Origin: Pseudogymnoascus destructans | Taxonomy: Eukaryota; Ascomycota; Leotiomycetes; Thelebolales; Thelebolaceae | Length of the DNA: 64,000 nt | Direction of reading: 5' to 3' | Assembly: GCF_001641265.1 (NCBI RefSeq) | Contig: NW_020167549.1 | Location: forward strand, 1-64,000 | Shown here: positions 11,001 through 20,146 of the stretch, piece after piece | Numbering within the stretch: position 1 is the first letter of the stretch | Layout of the letters: each line of letters begins with the position of its first letter | The notes under the pieces: generated by a model | Seen by the model: only the letters and a program-made list of their open reading frames with translations | What the model was told of the DNA's origin: nothing | Databases searched by the model: none | Program-made: the position numbers and the translations under genes

Positions 11001-12497
11001 TGCGACGGACATCCAATTCTTAAATGAACGATCCGCCGCATACGCAAACAAGAAGTGCAGTATGGAACCTGCCTTCAAGGAGGGGGATAAAGTATACCTA
11101 CTCCGGAAACATATCAAAACGAAACGACCAAGTACAAAGTTGGACTTCAAGAAATTGGGACCATTCAAAATATTGAACAAAGTCAGCTCAATTAATTACA
11201 GACTGCAGCTACCCAAGAAGTCTAGACTACACCCGGTATTTCATGTCTCACTACTGGAACCAGCAAGAGGAAATACCCCAATTGCGACAGATACAGAACT
11301 TCAACCAGAGAATGAGATTGTTGAATACAAAGTCGAAGCGATCCTAGACAGAAGGTTAGTAGGACGCAAAGAAGAGTTTTTGATAAAATGGAAGGGTTAT
11401 GAACCTACGGACAATTCATGGGAAACGGTCAGATGTCATACTGACATTCGTTGCACTCAGTTTGCTATCAAACTCAAGAGCAAACTTAGAAATCTCCTCC
11501 TCAAACCTACAAGTCACCATACATATCTTGGCTTATCACACCAACAACAGAAGCAATACTACTCAACGATTGCTGCAAACTCTTCTACTACATCTGTTTA
11601 TGCTACATACATTACGGCATATCATTTGGACACTCATTGAACAAGTTATTAAGAAAATCTCCTCCTTAAGGGGGTGGGCCAATACTACCACATGGCATAT
11701 CTCTACCAACTAGAGGCCTAGGAACATGAACGATAGCTCTAGAAGCTTCTACAACCCTCTATGATTCATTACACGTCATCGCTCCTTAGTTACCCACAAG
11801 ATTGGTTAAGTTATGACATAATTTGTCTATAGGTACTCTGACCTTGGACCTCCTTTTCACTTCCTATAGGCTAGGAACCCAAGAGATGGTTCTATGGGAT
11901 TCTCTTACGTTCACTACATGATTAGCAAGCTAGTTGTGGGTCGCACTTGATTTCTAATACATTTACCAAGCCTGGTTAGTCATGGAAAGTCATGGAAAAT
12001 GAGAGAACTACACTCCTTTGGCATAAATAGGATTGCCCTTTCCTTAAGAAAGGGCAAGCAGACAATACAGTAAATCGACTATCACATACTTCCACGTCTT
12101 TTCCACGCTTCCAAGCATTCATCTTGTTATTCTCTGTTTTTGAAAAGTCAGTGAGGTGCTAACCTCTGACTTACCCCTGAGTTCTCAGACTCAACATTTG
12201 TTGCAACTTGTCTAAACCACTTCACCACATCATACACCTGATTGCTGCGTTGTGGAATAGTCTAAGCTACAACCCTTTGGCTCTGTTTCCTAAGACAGTG
12301 TGTTGTCTTAGTAAAATCATCCCTTCCTTGGGTGGCTAGATTCTCACATCTGGTGCACCCACCATTACATCAGAAACCTTAGCTGTCCAGAGCTACTGGA
12401 GGCGTTTCGCCGTCGACACCCAAGCGATCAAAGAAGCCAGGAGACAGGGCCACGAAAAGGTCCTGGTCAGGGGCAGCACCCTCGGAAACGGCAGTAG
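8026..12497 (+). CDS. Pol polyprotein of element 2, split by a solo LTR
   Basis: Pol is entered by -1 frameshifting at 8026-8032; an ATG at 8113 is merely internal. From that ATG the domains are retropepsin (DSGATG near residue 18), reverse transcriptase (YLDDVLVY near 349), RNase H (ETDSSDF), the H2C2 finger, and the integrase core with LDFVVKLPP near 776, ISDRDKLFTS near 842 and DGQTER near 878. The C-terminal chromodomain begins near 1068 (FLIKWKGYEPTDNSWE). A family-1 solo LTR (11434-12369) cuts the chromodomain. After the second copy of the TCAGA duplication the same frame continues from 12375 to a TAG at 12495-12497. The last 119 bases overlap the antisense ORF. Apart from the LTR I see no pol stop codon. 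Confidence 0.9.
11434..12369 (+). repeat. Solo LTR, family 1, in the element-2 chromodomain (936 bp)
   Basis: TGTCATACTG...CACCATTACA flanked by perfect 5-bp duplications TCAGA (11429-11433 and 12370-12374). It arose by insertion and later LTR-LTR recombination. It is opposite in orientation to the LTR of element 1. Confidence 0.95.
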
Positions 12498-12954
12498 AAG
12501 GGCTGTGCAAGAGAGTCCCTTTGACCTCTGCCTCCCTACACTCCTTCTCCTTTGCTTCATCCAATTCGTCCAAAGATTTCAGACCACGACGCAGCATCTC
12601 AACACCGCGGGTTTTGAGAGCCTTCTGCTGTTTGCGAAGACGCATGCGACGGGCATATGCTTCTTGAGCGCAGAGGTGAGCCTCTCGCTCCTGAGATGCC
12701 GCCGCTTCCTCTTCTACCTCAAGACGCTCTTCTTCTTTTCGAAGCTTCTCCCAATCAGTTGGAGAAGGGGCGCAAGCATTGCATTTGGAATTGCGACGAG
12801 TACATTCACTACAACGATGACTACCAGCAACAACGATACAGAATCGATTGTTGTGAAGACAGCTGGAACATGGTGACATTAGGTTGCCGTTCTTTTCAAT
12901 ACGGTCTGCAAGAAGATGACGTTCTTTGATTTTTATGTGTCTACTAGAAGACAT
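12379..12954 (-). CDS. Antisense Zn2Cys6-like protein carried by element 2
   Basis: A 191-residue ORF starts at the ATG at 12954 on the strand opposite to pol and lies between the chromodomain and the 3' LTR. Residues 28-55 contain CX2CX6CX8CX2CX6C (CSSC...CSECTRRNSKC), exactly the spacing of the fungal Gal4-type zinc binuclear cluster. A long, charged, Glu/Lys/Arg-rich helix of probable coiled-coil type follows (about 65-140). There is no fungal-TF middle homology region. Its 3' end overlaps the last part of pol. From memory, similar small cysteine-cluster ORFs accompany other fungal Gypsy elements, but I know of no function. A DNA-binding regulator or silencing antagonist is only inference; a different zinc-binding role is equally possible. 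Confidence 0.7.
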   Translation of the reverse strand: MSSSRHIKIKERHLLADRIEKNGNLMSPCSSCLHNNRFCIVVAGSHRCSECTRRNSKCNACAPSPTDWEKLRKEEERLEVEEEAAASQEREAHLCAQEAYARRMRLRKQQKALKTRGVEMLRRGLKSLDELDEAKEKECREAEVKGTLLHSPSTAVSEGAAPDQDLFVALSPGFFDRLGVDGETPPVALDS

Positions 12955-13112
12955 GGTAAGCAGCACAACCTGCTCGACAATTAAGTGGGCATCACCCTAC
13001 TTAAGTAAGCGATTCCTTAATCAGCAAGACCTAAGGGACTAGGCCTTTTGGAGGAGGACCTAGTGTTACGGCTATAGTAACATGATGTCATGGTTACAGG
13101 GCCAGGGCCTAG

Positions 13113-13175
13113 TAACGTGACGTGTGAGTCACATAACGTGATGTGGGAGTCACATAACGTGACGTGTGAGTCACA
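13113..13175. repeat. Three tandem 21-bp repeats with TGAGTCA sites
   Basis: Units at 13113-13133, 13134-13154 and 13155-13175 differ at two positions. Units 1 and 3 contain a perfect TGAGTCA (AP-1/Gcn4-type palindrome); unit 2 has GGAGTCA. Each unit also carries an ACGTGA or TGACGTG core. The array is 159-221 bp upstream of the antisense ORF start and just inside the 3' LTR. Confidence 0.8.
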
Positions 13176-13198
13176 GTGGGAAGCGGGGTAGGCTGCCA

Positions 13199-13502
13199 TG
13201 TGACGGGGCTAATGGATAGTTGCAGAAACTAGTGGATATTGGATAGTTGAGCTATCCACGAACTATCCTGAATATCTAGCTATCCGCCAACTATCCAGAT
13301 TACCCATGAGGCACGACGCCACTATATAAGTAGATAGTATTTCCTTAGATAGGAGCTTCGTGCTCAACTCAATACAGTATTTGTTATATACTAGTAACGT
13401 GTTACTTGAAGCCTTTGTGTCTGATCCCCTGCCTCCTCTGATAAGTAAACCTTTACGCAAGAGAACCTCTGTGTCTTCTATCATTTAGAAGTCAGCATTA
13501 CA
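13199..13502 (+). repeat. 3' LTR of element 2
   Basis: The right end (TTACA at 13498-13502) is fixed by comparison with the 5' LTR and by resumption of element-3 integrase sequence at 13503. The left end is inferred at TGTGACGGGG (13199) after a purine-rich stretch and is uncertain by tens of bases. The U3 part contains several inverted ATCC/GGAT motifs (GGATAGTT, AACTATCC). Confidence 0.75.
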
Positions 13503-14766
13503 CCCAGCTTGCGGCTAGGACGAGAGTTTCAAATTTTTGGTCGATAGGTACACTCTATCTCCTACGTCCCAGTCGATGGCCCTTCAGCGTCGATTCGCAT
13601 GCTTAGACATTTCCTCTTGTGCCTTTGCCATGTTTTCCTTTGCATGGACCCATGCGGTATGCATTCGGTCTGCCACCGCCTTGGCTTCCTCTTGGTTTAG
13701 GGTCTCCCGGGGGTTGGTGCTTTTTGGAGTGTTCCAATCCCAACTCGTACGCGGATCGGTTCCGTACTTGAGTCGGTAGGGGGTCATGCCAATGGATGCA
13801 TGGGGGAGTGTCATTTGCACACGGTCCATTATGGGGATGAGTGTAAAGCGTAAGCCTAAGGTCTCACGGGAGTCCAGGGAACCAGGTCAGGAGGCAGGAA
13901 GGTATCGTATTCTGTAAGCACAATAGGTCTACGTATACACAGCGACTATTGACTGGAGGCCTTCTTCCGAGGCCTCCAACCCCTTTTATCTATGCACCTT
14001 GTGCCCTATTTTACCGAGCCCTATGGGCCGCTTATGAAAGGGACCTCACGTGGTGGCACGTGATGGCCTTCCTTACAATGAGTTCGCCCCAGTTATCCTG
14101 ATAATGGGATACGAAGGGCCTCAGTCTCTGATCGATGTATCGGTTCATGATTTCCGTCTGCCCGTCGGTCTGCTTATGATAGGCAGTCGACAGCTTAACC
14201 TTAACACCAATAATTCGACAGAACTCTTGCCAAAAGGATGATACGAATTGGGGTCCGCGGTCGCTTACAATCGACTCCGGAGTGTGTCCGAATCGGTATA
14301 TCCATTCGATGAACAATTGCGCCATCTGGCGGGCAGTTGTGGTTTTGTAGCAAGGTATTGTCACCGAACTCTTTCCGAGTCGGTCCATAAACACTAAGAT
14401 GCTATCGTATCCATGCTTGTCCCTTGGGAACTCCTTGAAGTCCATGGTGAGGTGTTGCATAGGGTATTCGGGTACGGGTAGTGGGTGTAGAAATCCTTGT
14501 TGCTTAGTGACATTGGTGTGAGAAAGCCGGCATGTCACGCAGTTTCGTACATACCGCAAACAGTCCGCTTCCATCCCGACCCAATGATACTTTGGGACGA
14601 GCAATTGGTAGGTTTTCCTGCCACTTGGATGTGCTGACGACACTTGATCGTGCGCTTCCCGGATCAGTTTCGTACATAGGTCAGTGTGGCGATTCACACA
14701 TAGGCGGCCTTTGTACAGGAGGAGCTGGTCGTTCATCGCGAATCGGTCCGGTAGGGGTTGTTTCAC
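13503..14766 (-). pseudogene. Integrase part of element 3
   Basis: From 14766 downward: the H2C2 finger (CVTCRLSH), then the core with MDFKEFP, IVSDRGPQF and YHKQTDGQTE, up to about residue 230. There a 236-bp LTR (13842-14077) interrupts the frame. It resumes at 13829 with MTPYRLKYG and runs into the C-terminal region, which is cut at 13503 by element 2. Not functional. Confidence 0.88.
13842..14077. repeat. Short solo LTR of a second family (236 bp, TSD ATGAG)
   Basis: It begins TGTAAAGCG and ends CCTTCCTTACA, with matching ATGAG at 13837-13841 and 14078-14082. Removing it restores continuous integrase coding. The TG...CA ends and 5-bp duplication identify it as an LTR; no partner copy is present in this window. 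Confidence 0.85.
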
Positions 14767-14772
14767 GCGAGT

Positions 14773-16207
14773 CTAGGTGAACGACTTCCGATTGTCCGCA
14801 CATAGCGCCTCTATTAAATTGAAGGGCACCTGGGGCTTGGGGGTGTCCATCGAATTAATGGATGCTATGTAGCTCTCGGCGAGTTCGGTGCTGATTTGGG
14901 GGTGTAGGCGGCTTGGACCTAACAATACCCTCGCCCTACTATCAAGTTTGACTTTCTGCTGCGTTATCAAGTCCTGGTCTCTTCGGCTCAGAATATCAGC
15001 CTTCTGGTTATTTTTGCCCGCGGTGTACGTAATGCAGAAGTTGAAGTCGGAGAGTAGTGTCATACTGACATTCGTTGCACTCAGTTTGCTATCAAACTCA
15101 AGAGCAAACTTGGAAATCTCCTCCTCAAACCTACAAGTCACCATACATATTTTGGCTTATCACACCAACAACAAGAGCAATACTACTCAACGATTGCTAC
15201 AACCATCTATGATTCATTACACGTCATCGCTCCTTAGTTACTGGGCCGATATTACCACATAGCATATCTCTACAACCCTCTATGATTCATTACATGACAT
15301 CACTCATACTACCACATGACATATCTCTACCAACTAGAGGCCTAGGAGCATGAACGATAGCTCTAAAAGCTCCTACGAACCTCTATGATTCATTACATGT
15401 CATCGCTCTTTAGTTACCCACAAGATTGGTTAAGTTATGACATAATTTGTCTATGACATAATTTGTCTATGACATAATTTGTCTATAGGGGTACTCTGAC
15501 CTTGGACCTCCTTTTACTTCCTATAGGCTACGAACCTAAGAGATGGTTCTATGGGATTCTCTTACGTCGACTACAGTTACCAAGCCTGGTAAGTCATGGA
15601 AAGTCTTGGAAAATGAGAGAACTACACTCCTTTAGCATAAATAGGATTGCCCTTTCCTTAAGAAAGGGCAAGCAGACAATACAGTAAATCGACTATCACA
15701 TACTTCCACGTCTTTTCCAAGCTTCCAAGCATTCATCTTGTTACTCCTTGTTTCTGAAAAGTCAGTGAGGTGTTAACCTCTGACTTACCCCTGAGTTCCC
15801 AGACTCAACATTTGTTGCAACTTGTCTGAACCACTTCACTACATCACACACCTGATTGCTGCGTTGTGGAATAGTCTAAGCTACGACCCTTTGGCTCTGT
15901 TTTCTAAGACAGTGTGTTGTCTTAGTAAATTCATCCCTTCCTTGGGTGGCTAGATTCTCACATCTGGTGCACCCACCATTACAAGTAGCTCCATCCATCG
16001 AACCTGCTTCGCAGTGAGAACCTTGGTAGACATGAAATATTCCAGCGAACGGTGGTCAGTGTACACGTCGACTCGGTGGTGCACCGAAGCCAACTCGGGC
16101 CTCCATTTTCCGAAGGCCTTTACTATTGCGAATAGTTCCTTGTCGTGGATCTCCCAATTGATCTCATGTCCGGATAGGACATGACTGTAAAAGCTTACGG
16201 GGTACCA
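14773..16207 (-). pseudogene. RNase H region of element 3, split by a solo LTR
   Basis: The right part (15984-16207) encodes RNase H motifs (IHDKELFAIV) and follows an in-frame TGA at 16208-16210. The left part (14773-15057) holds the end of RNase H (TYTAGKNNQKADILSRRDQD) and the linker to integrase. The 926-bp solo LTR lies between them. Confidence 0.85.
15058..15983 (+). repeat. Solo LTR, family 1, rearranged (926 bp, TSD AGTAG)
   Basis: The ends TGTCATACTG and CCATTACA are flanked by AGTAG at 15053-15057 and 15984-15988. The interior differs from the other copies: parts are missing or duplicated, and a 16-bp unit (GACATAATTTGTCTAT) is tandemly repeated three times at 15439-15486. Confidence 0.93.
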
Positions 16208-17435
16208 TCACTTGTCAGGGTGTTCTTGAGACAGGACACCAGCTACCACTCCATCAGAGGAGTCGGTCTCCAGCTTCGTAGGCAATTCGGGGTTGAAGTG
16301 GTGAAGTGCCTGTACCGCTAAAAGTTGTCGTCGCAATTCCTCGAACGCATCCTCACATTCGTCTGTCCACCGGAACGGCTCCGAGGGACTAGTGATGGTG
16401 GTGAGGGGCTTTGCTATTTTGCCAAAATTATGAATGAATTGTCTATAGAAGCCACAGAATCCCAGGTAGGACTTAACACCCGTAACAGTGGTCGGTCGGA
16501 TCCAGTTACGAAGGGGTTCGATTTTGTCAGGGTCCGCTTCGACACCGGAGGTAGTGAGAACATAACCCAAGTATTTTGTCCTGGTGACGTTGAACTCGCA
16601 TTTGTTCAAATCGGCTTGGAGTCCAGCTTCTCGGAGACGCTGTAGGACCTTATGCACATGCTCTATGTGTTCCGTAGGGTCCTCTGAATAGATTAGGATG
16701 TCGTCTAAGTATGCGGTACAGAAGTCGTCTAAGTATTGCATCAGGACGTCATTCATATACCGCTGATAGGTTGCGGGACCGTTCGTCAGTCCAAATGGCA
16801 GCACTTTGCACTTATAGGATCCATAGCGAGTCCGAAAGGTCGTGTACTCTTCCGAGTCGGGGTGCATCCGTATACGATGGAAGGCTTGTCTGATATCTAG
16901 CTTCGTGAAGATTTTTGCTTTTGACACCCGTCCTAGTAGTTCGTCAATACGCGGAATGGGGTAGGGATCGTTCCGGGTGAGACCATTTAACTTCCGGTAA
17001 TCGATGCAAAATCTTAATTTGCCATCCGCTTTCTTTACGAATAGGATAGGGGACGCGAAGGGGCTGTTGCTGTTGACGATGAATCCCTTTTCCAGGTTTT
17101 CCAGCAGGTATTGCTTTTGTAGCCTTAAGCTCTTCAGTGCCCTGTCGATATAACGGGGAGAAAGCGTTTGGTAAAGGGGCTTCGAGCTGTATCTTGTGGT
17201 CGTATATGCGGTGGGGGGGAATTCGATCCAATTCCAACTTCGAAAAGACATCGGTGTACCTCCGGTGCATATGCGGAAGCTTCTGCTGGATGAGGCAGAG
17301 CGTTTCTTCATCCTCTACCAACTCCTTTTCATGAATGATCTGATCGATTTCGTAGATGCTAGTCTGAAAAAACTCGGAGTCGTTTCGCATCATCTCATAG
17401 TGGAAAGCATTTGCACTGATTTCGCATATATGCAT
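16208..17435 (-). pseudogene. Reverse transcriptase part of element 3
   Basis: RT with PILFVKKADGKLRFCIDYRK, LPFGLTNGPATYQRYMND and the catalytic YLDDILIY. The N-terminal part (about 17150-17435) is in another frame, so there is a frameshift near 17150. A TGA at 16208-16210 ends the frame before RNase H. Upstream of 17435 coding is unclear up to the LTR at 17556. Confidence 0.9.
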
Positions 17436-17555
17436 GGGCGTAAACCTATGTACTAGGGTTTTCTGCAGTGGAGGTTTCCATTTCAGTGGGGGAGAAACCT
17501 CCTGGTTTTGTAGTGGGTTCGATGGCGTATCGGTGATCTCTTCGTAGGGGGATCA

Positions 17556-19392
17556 TGTCATACTGACATTCATTGCACTCAGTTTGCTATCAAACTCAAG
17601 AGCAAACTTAGAAATCTCCTCCTCAAACCTACAAGTCACCATACATATCTTGGCTTATCACACCAACAACAGAAGCAATACTACTCAATGATTGCTGCAA
17701 ACTCTTCTACTACATCTGTTTATGCTACATACATCACGGCATATCATTTGGACACTCATTGAACAAGTTCTTAAGAAAATCTCCTCCTTAAGGGGGTGGG
17801 CCAATACTACCACATGGCATATCTCTACCAACTAGAGGCCTAGGAGCATGATGTAATGGTGGGTGCACCAGATGTGAGAATCTAGCCACCCAAGGAAGGG
17901 GATGATATTTACTAAGACAACACACTGTCTTAGGAAACAGAGCCAAAGGGTCGTAGCTTAGACTATTCCACAATGCAGCAACCAGGTGTATGATGTGGTG
18001 AAGTGGTTTAGACAAGTTGCAACAAATGTTGAGTCTGAGAACTCAGGGGTAAGTCAGAGGTTAGCACCTCACTGACTTTTCAAAAACAGAGAATAACAAG
18101 ATCAATGCTTGGAAGCTTGGAAAAGACGTGGAGGTATGTGATAGTCGATTTACTGTATTGCCTGCTTGCCCTTTCTTAAGGAAAGGGCAATCCTATTTAT
18201 GCCAAAGGAGTGTAGTTCTCTCATTTTCCATGACTTTCCATGACTAACCAGGCTTGGTAAATGTATTAGAAATCAAGTGCGACCCACAACTAGCTTGCTA
18301 ATTATGTAGCAAATGTAAGAGAATCCCATAGAACCATCTCTTGGGTTCCTAGCCTATAGGAAGTGAAAAGGAGGTCCAAGGTCAGAGTACCTATAGATAA
18401 ATTATGTCATAACTTACCCAATCTTGTGGGTAACTAAGGAGCGATGACGTGTAATGAATCATAGAGGGTTGTAGAAGCTTCTAGAGCTATCGTTCATGTT
18501 CCTAGGCCTCTAGTTGGTAGAGATATGCCATGTGGTAGTATTGGCCCACCCCCTTAAGGAGGAGATTTTCTTAATAACTTGTTCAATGAGTGTCCAAATG
18601 ATATGCCGTGATGTATGTAGCATAAACAGATGTAGTAGAAGAGTTTGCAGCAATCGTTGAGTAGTATTGCTTCTGTTGTTGGTGTGATAAGCCAAGATAT
18701 GTATGGTGACTTGTAGGTTTGAGGAGGAGATTTCTAAGTTTGCTCTTGAGTTTGATAGCAAACTGAGTGCAACGAATGTCAGTATGACACATGAACGATA
18801 GCTCTAAAAGCTCCTACGAACCTCTATGATTCATTACACGTCATCGCTCCTTAGTTACCCACAAGATTGGTTAAGTTATGACATAATTTGTCTATAGGGG
18901 TACTCTGACCTTAGACCTCCTTTCACTTCCTATAGGCTAGGAACCTAGGAGATGGTTCTATGGGATTCTCTTATGTCGACTACAGTTACCAAGCCTGGTT
19001 AGTCATGGAAAGTCTTGGAAAATGAGAGAACTACACTCCTTTAGCATAAATAGGATTGCCCTTTCCTTAAGAAAGGGCAAGCAGACAATACAGTAAATCG
19101 ACTATCACATACTTCCACGTCTTTTCCAAGCTTCCAAGCATTGATCTTGTCTCCTTGTTTCTGAAAAGTCAGTGAGGTGCTAACCTCTGACTTACCCCTG
19201 AGTTCTCAGACTCAACATTTGTTGCAACTTGTCTAAACCACTTCACCACATCATACACCTGGTTGCTGCATTGTGGAATAGTCTAAGCTACGACCCTTTG
19301 GCTCTGTTTCCTAAGACAGTGTGTTGTCTTAGTAAATATCATCCCCTTCCTTGGGTGGCTAGATTCTCACATCTGGTGCACCCACCATTACA
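17556..19392 (+). repeat. Family-1 LTR split by an inverted LTR copy
   Basis: The outer LTR is 17556-17851 plus 18790-19392. Its left flank is element 3 and its right flank is a pogo transposase. The 5 bp on either side differ (GATCA at 17551-17555, CTCGA at 19393-19397), unlike every other LTR here. It is therefore probably a product of recombination between two elements at different sites. Confidence 0.9.
17852..18789 (-). repeat. Inner family-1 solo LTR inserted in another LTR (938 bp, TSD CATGA)
   Basis: The full LTR runs TGTAATGG to GTATGACA on the plus strand, opposite to the outer copy. CATGA is duplicated at 17847-17851 and 18790-18794. Together the two copies create long inverted repeats. 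Confidence 0.95.
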
Positions 19393-20146
19393 CTCGAGCC
19401 TCCATTGTAGAAAGCCCACTAAACCCGTCTTGTCCATGTTATAAATGTTGTCCTCTAAATACTCCCCAGCCACTGTCTGAATAGCCCTCATCTCGTCCTC
19501 TGCTGTCTCACTGACTGATGCCCCTTCTCCTTGCCTCTTTCTATTCCGGATGTTGTGACGTAGTCGAAATTTCTGTATCCAAGCAATGCTAAACTCTGGT
19601 GAAGGCTTCCCTTGATATTGTGGTAGTTGTGACCAAATTCGCTTTGCCTTCTCTTGTGAGATCTCTGCAGTTGTAAAACCTCCTTTTGAATCAATTCGTT
19701 CTTGCCACTCAAAAAGAATAGCCTCAATATCTGGCCAAGCCACTTCCCGTCGACGTATATTCATATCGTTCCTCTTCCCTATTGTTGGTGTATTAATCGG
19801 ATCATCAAGGTTATAAATCGGCTGCTAAGGGATTCCGAGACTGTAGATTGACTAATTCGAATGTTGTACTTCTCAAAAAACCAGGTGATACAATCTTTTT
19901 GGGAAGGTCGAGGTGTTTTGTTGATGGTCCATTGTCGAAGAGCACGACGCTGTTCAATTGTCATCGAATTGAGCTTTCTTGAAGGCATTTATAAGATTCA
20001 AAAGATTAGCATAAGTCGATATTCAAGGAGGATCTCACGATATCGGATGTATTGTGTTTTGTATGTAAAAAGCTTCCGTACAGAAAAAGATATCGAGATA
20101 ACGTAAATATCGGCTAAAAGCATATCGACTTATCGTATTTTTACTG
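19393..20146 (-). mobile_element. Truncated pogo/Fot1-type DNA transposon
   Basis: The outer end is at 20146: the plus strand ends in ACTG followed by TA, matching a pogo terminus (CAGT with a TA target). The transposase start and CENP-B-like helix-turn-helix are at 19988-19779 (ATG at 19988), then a frameshift. The region from 19764 downward ends at the first catalytic Asp motif (NMDKTG), where the LTR begins at 19392. The other half is lost. It is related to the element at 22060-23883 but not the same. Confidence 0.8.

Larger units (their letters stand above)
5790..13502 (+). mobile_element. Ty3/Gypsy chromovirus element 2 with antisense accessory ORF
   Basis: Order: truncated 5' LTR (5790-6024), gag (6071-8035), -1 frameshift signal (8026-8080), pol with protease, RT, RNase H, integrase and chromodomain (8026-12497, split by a solo LTR), an antisense zinc-cluster ORF (12379-12954), a 21-bp repeat array, and the 3' LTR (about 13199-13502). 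The shared 234 bp of the two LTRs differ at three sites (about 1.3%), so the insertion is not brand new. It sits inside the integrase region of element 3. The left part of its 5' LTR lies on the far side of element 1, outside the window. Confidence 0.93.
13503..17555 (-). mobile_element. Decayed Ty3/Gypsy element 3 (internal fragment)
   Basis: Only pol remains: sequence before RT (17436-17555), RT (16208-17435), RNase H (to 14773) and integrase (14766-13503). Gag, protease and both LTRs are missing. It is interrupted by element 2 on the left, a short LTR (13842-14077), a family-1 solo LTR (15058-15983) and another family-1 LTR at 17556. It carries stops and frameshifts and is the oldest layer of the cluster. 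Its sequence is clearly distinct from elements 1 and 2. Confidence 0.9.
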
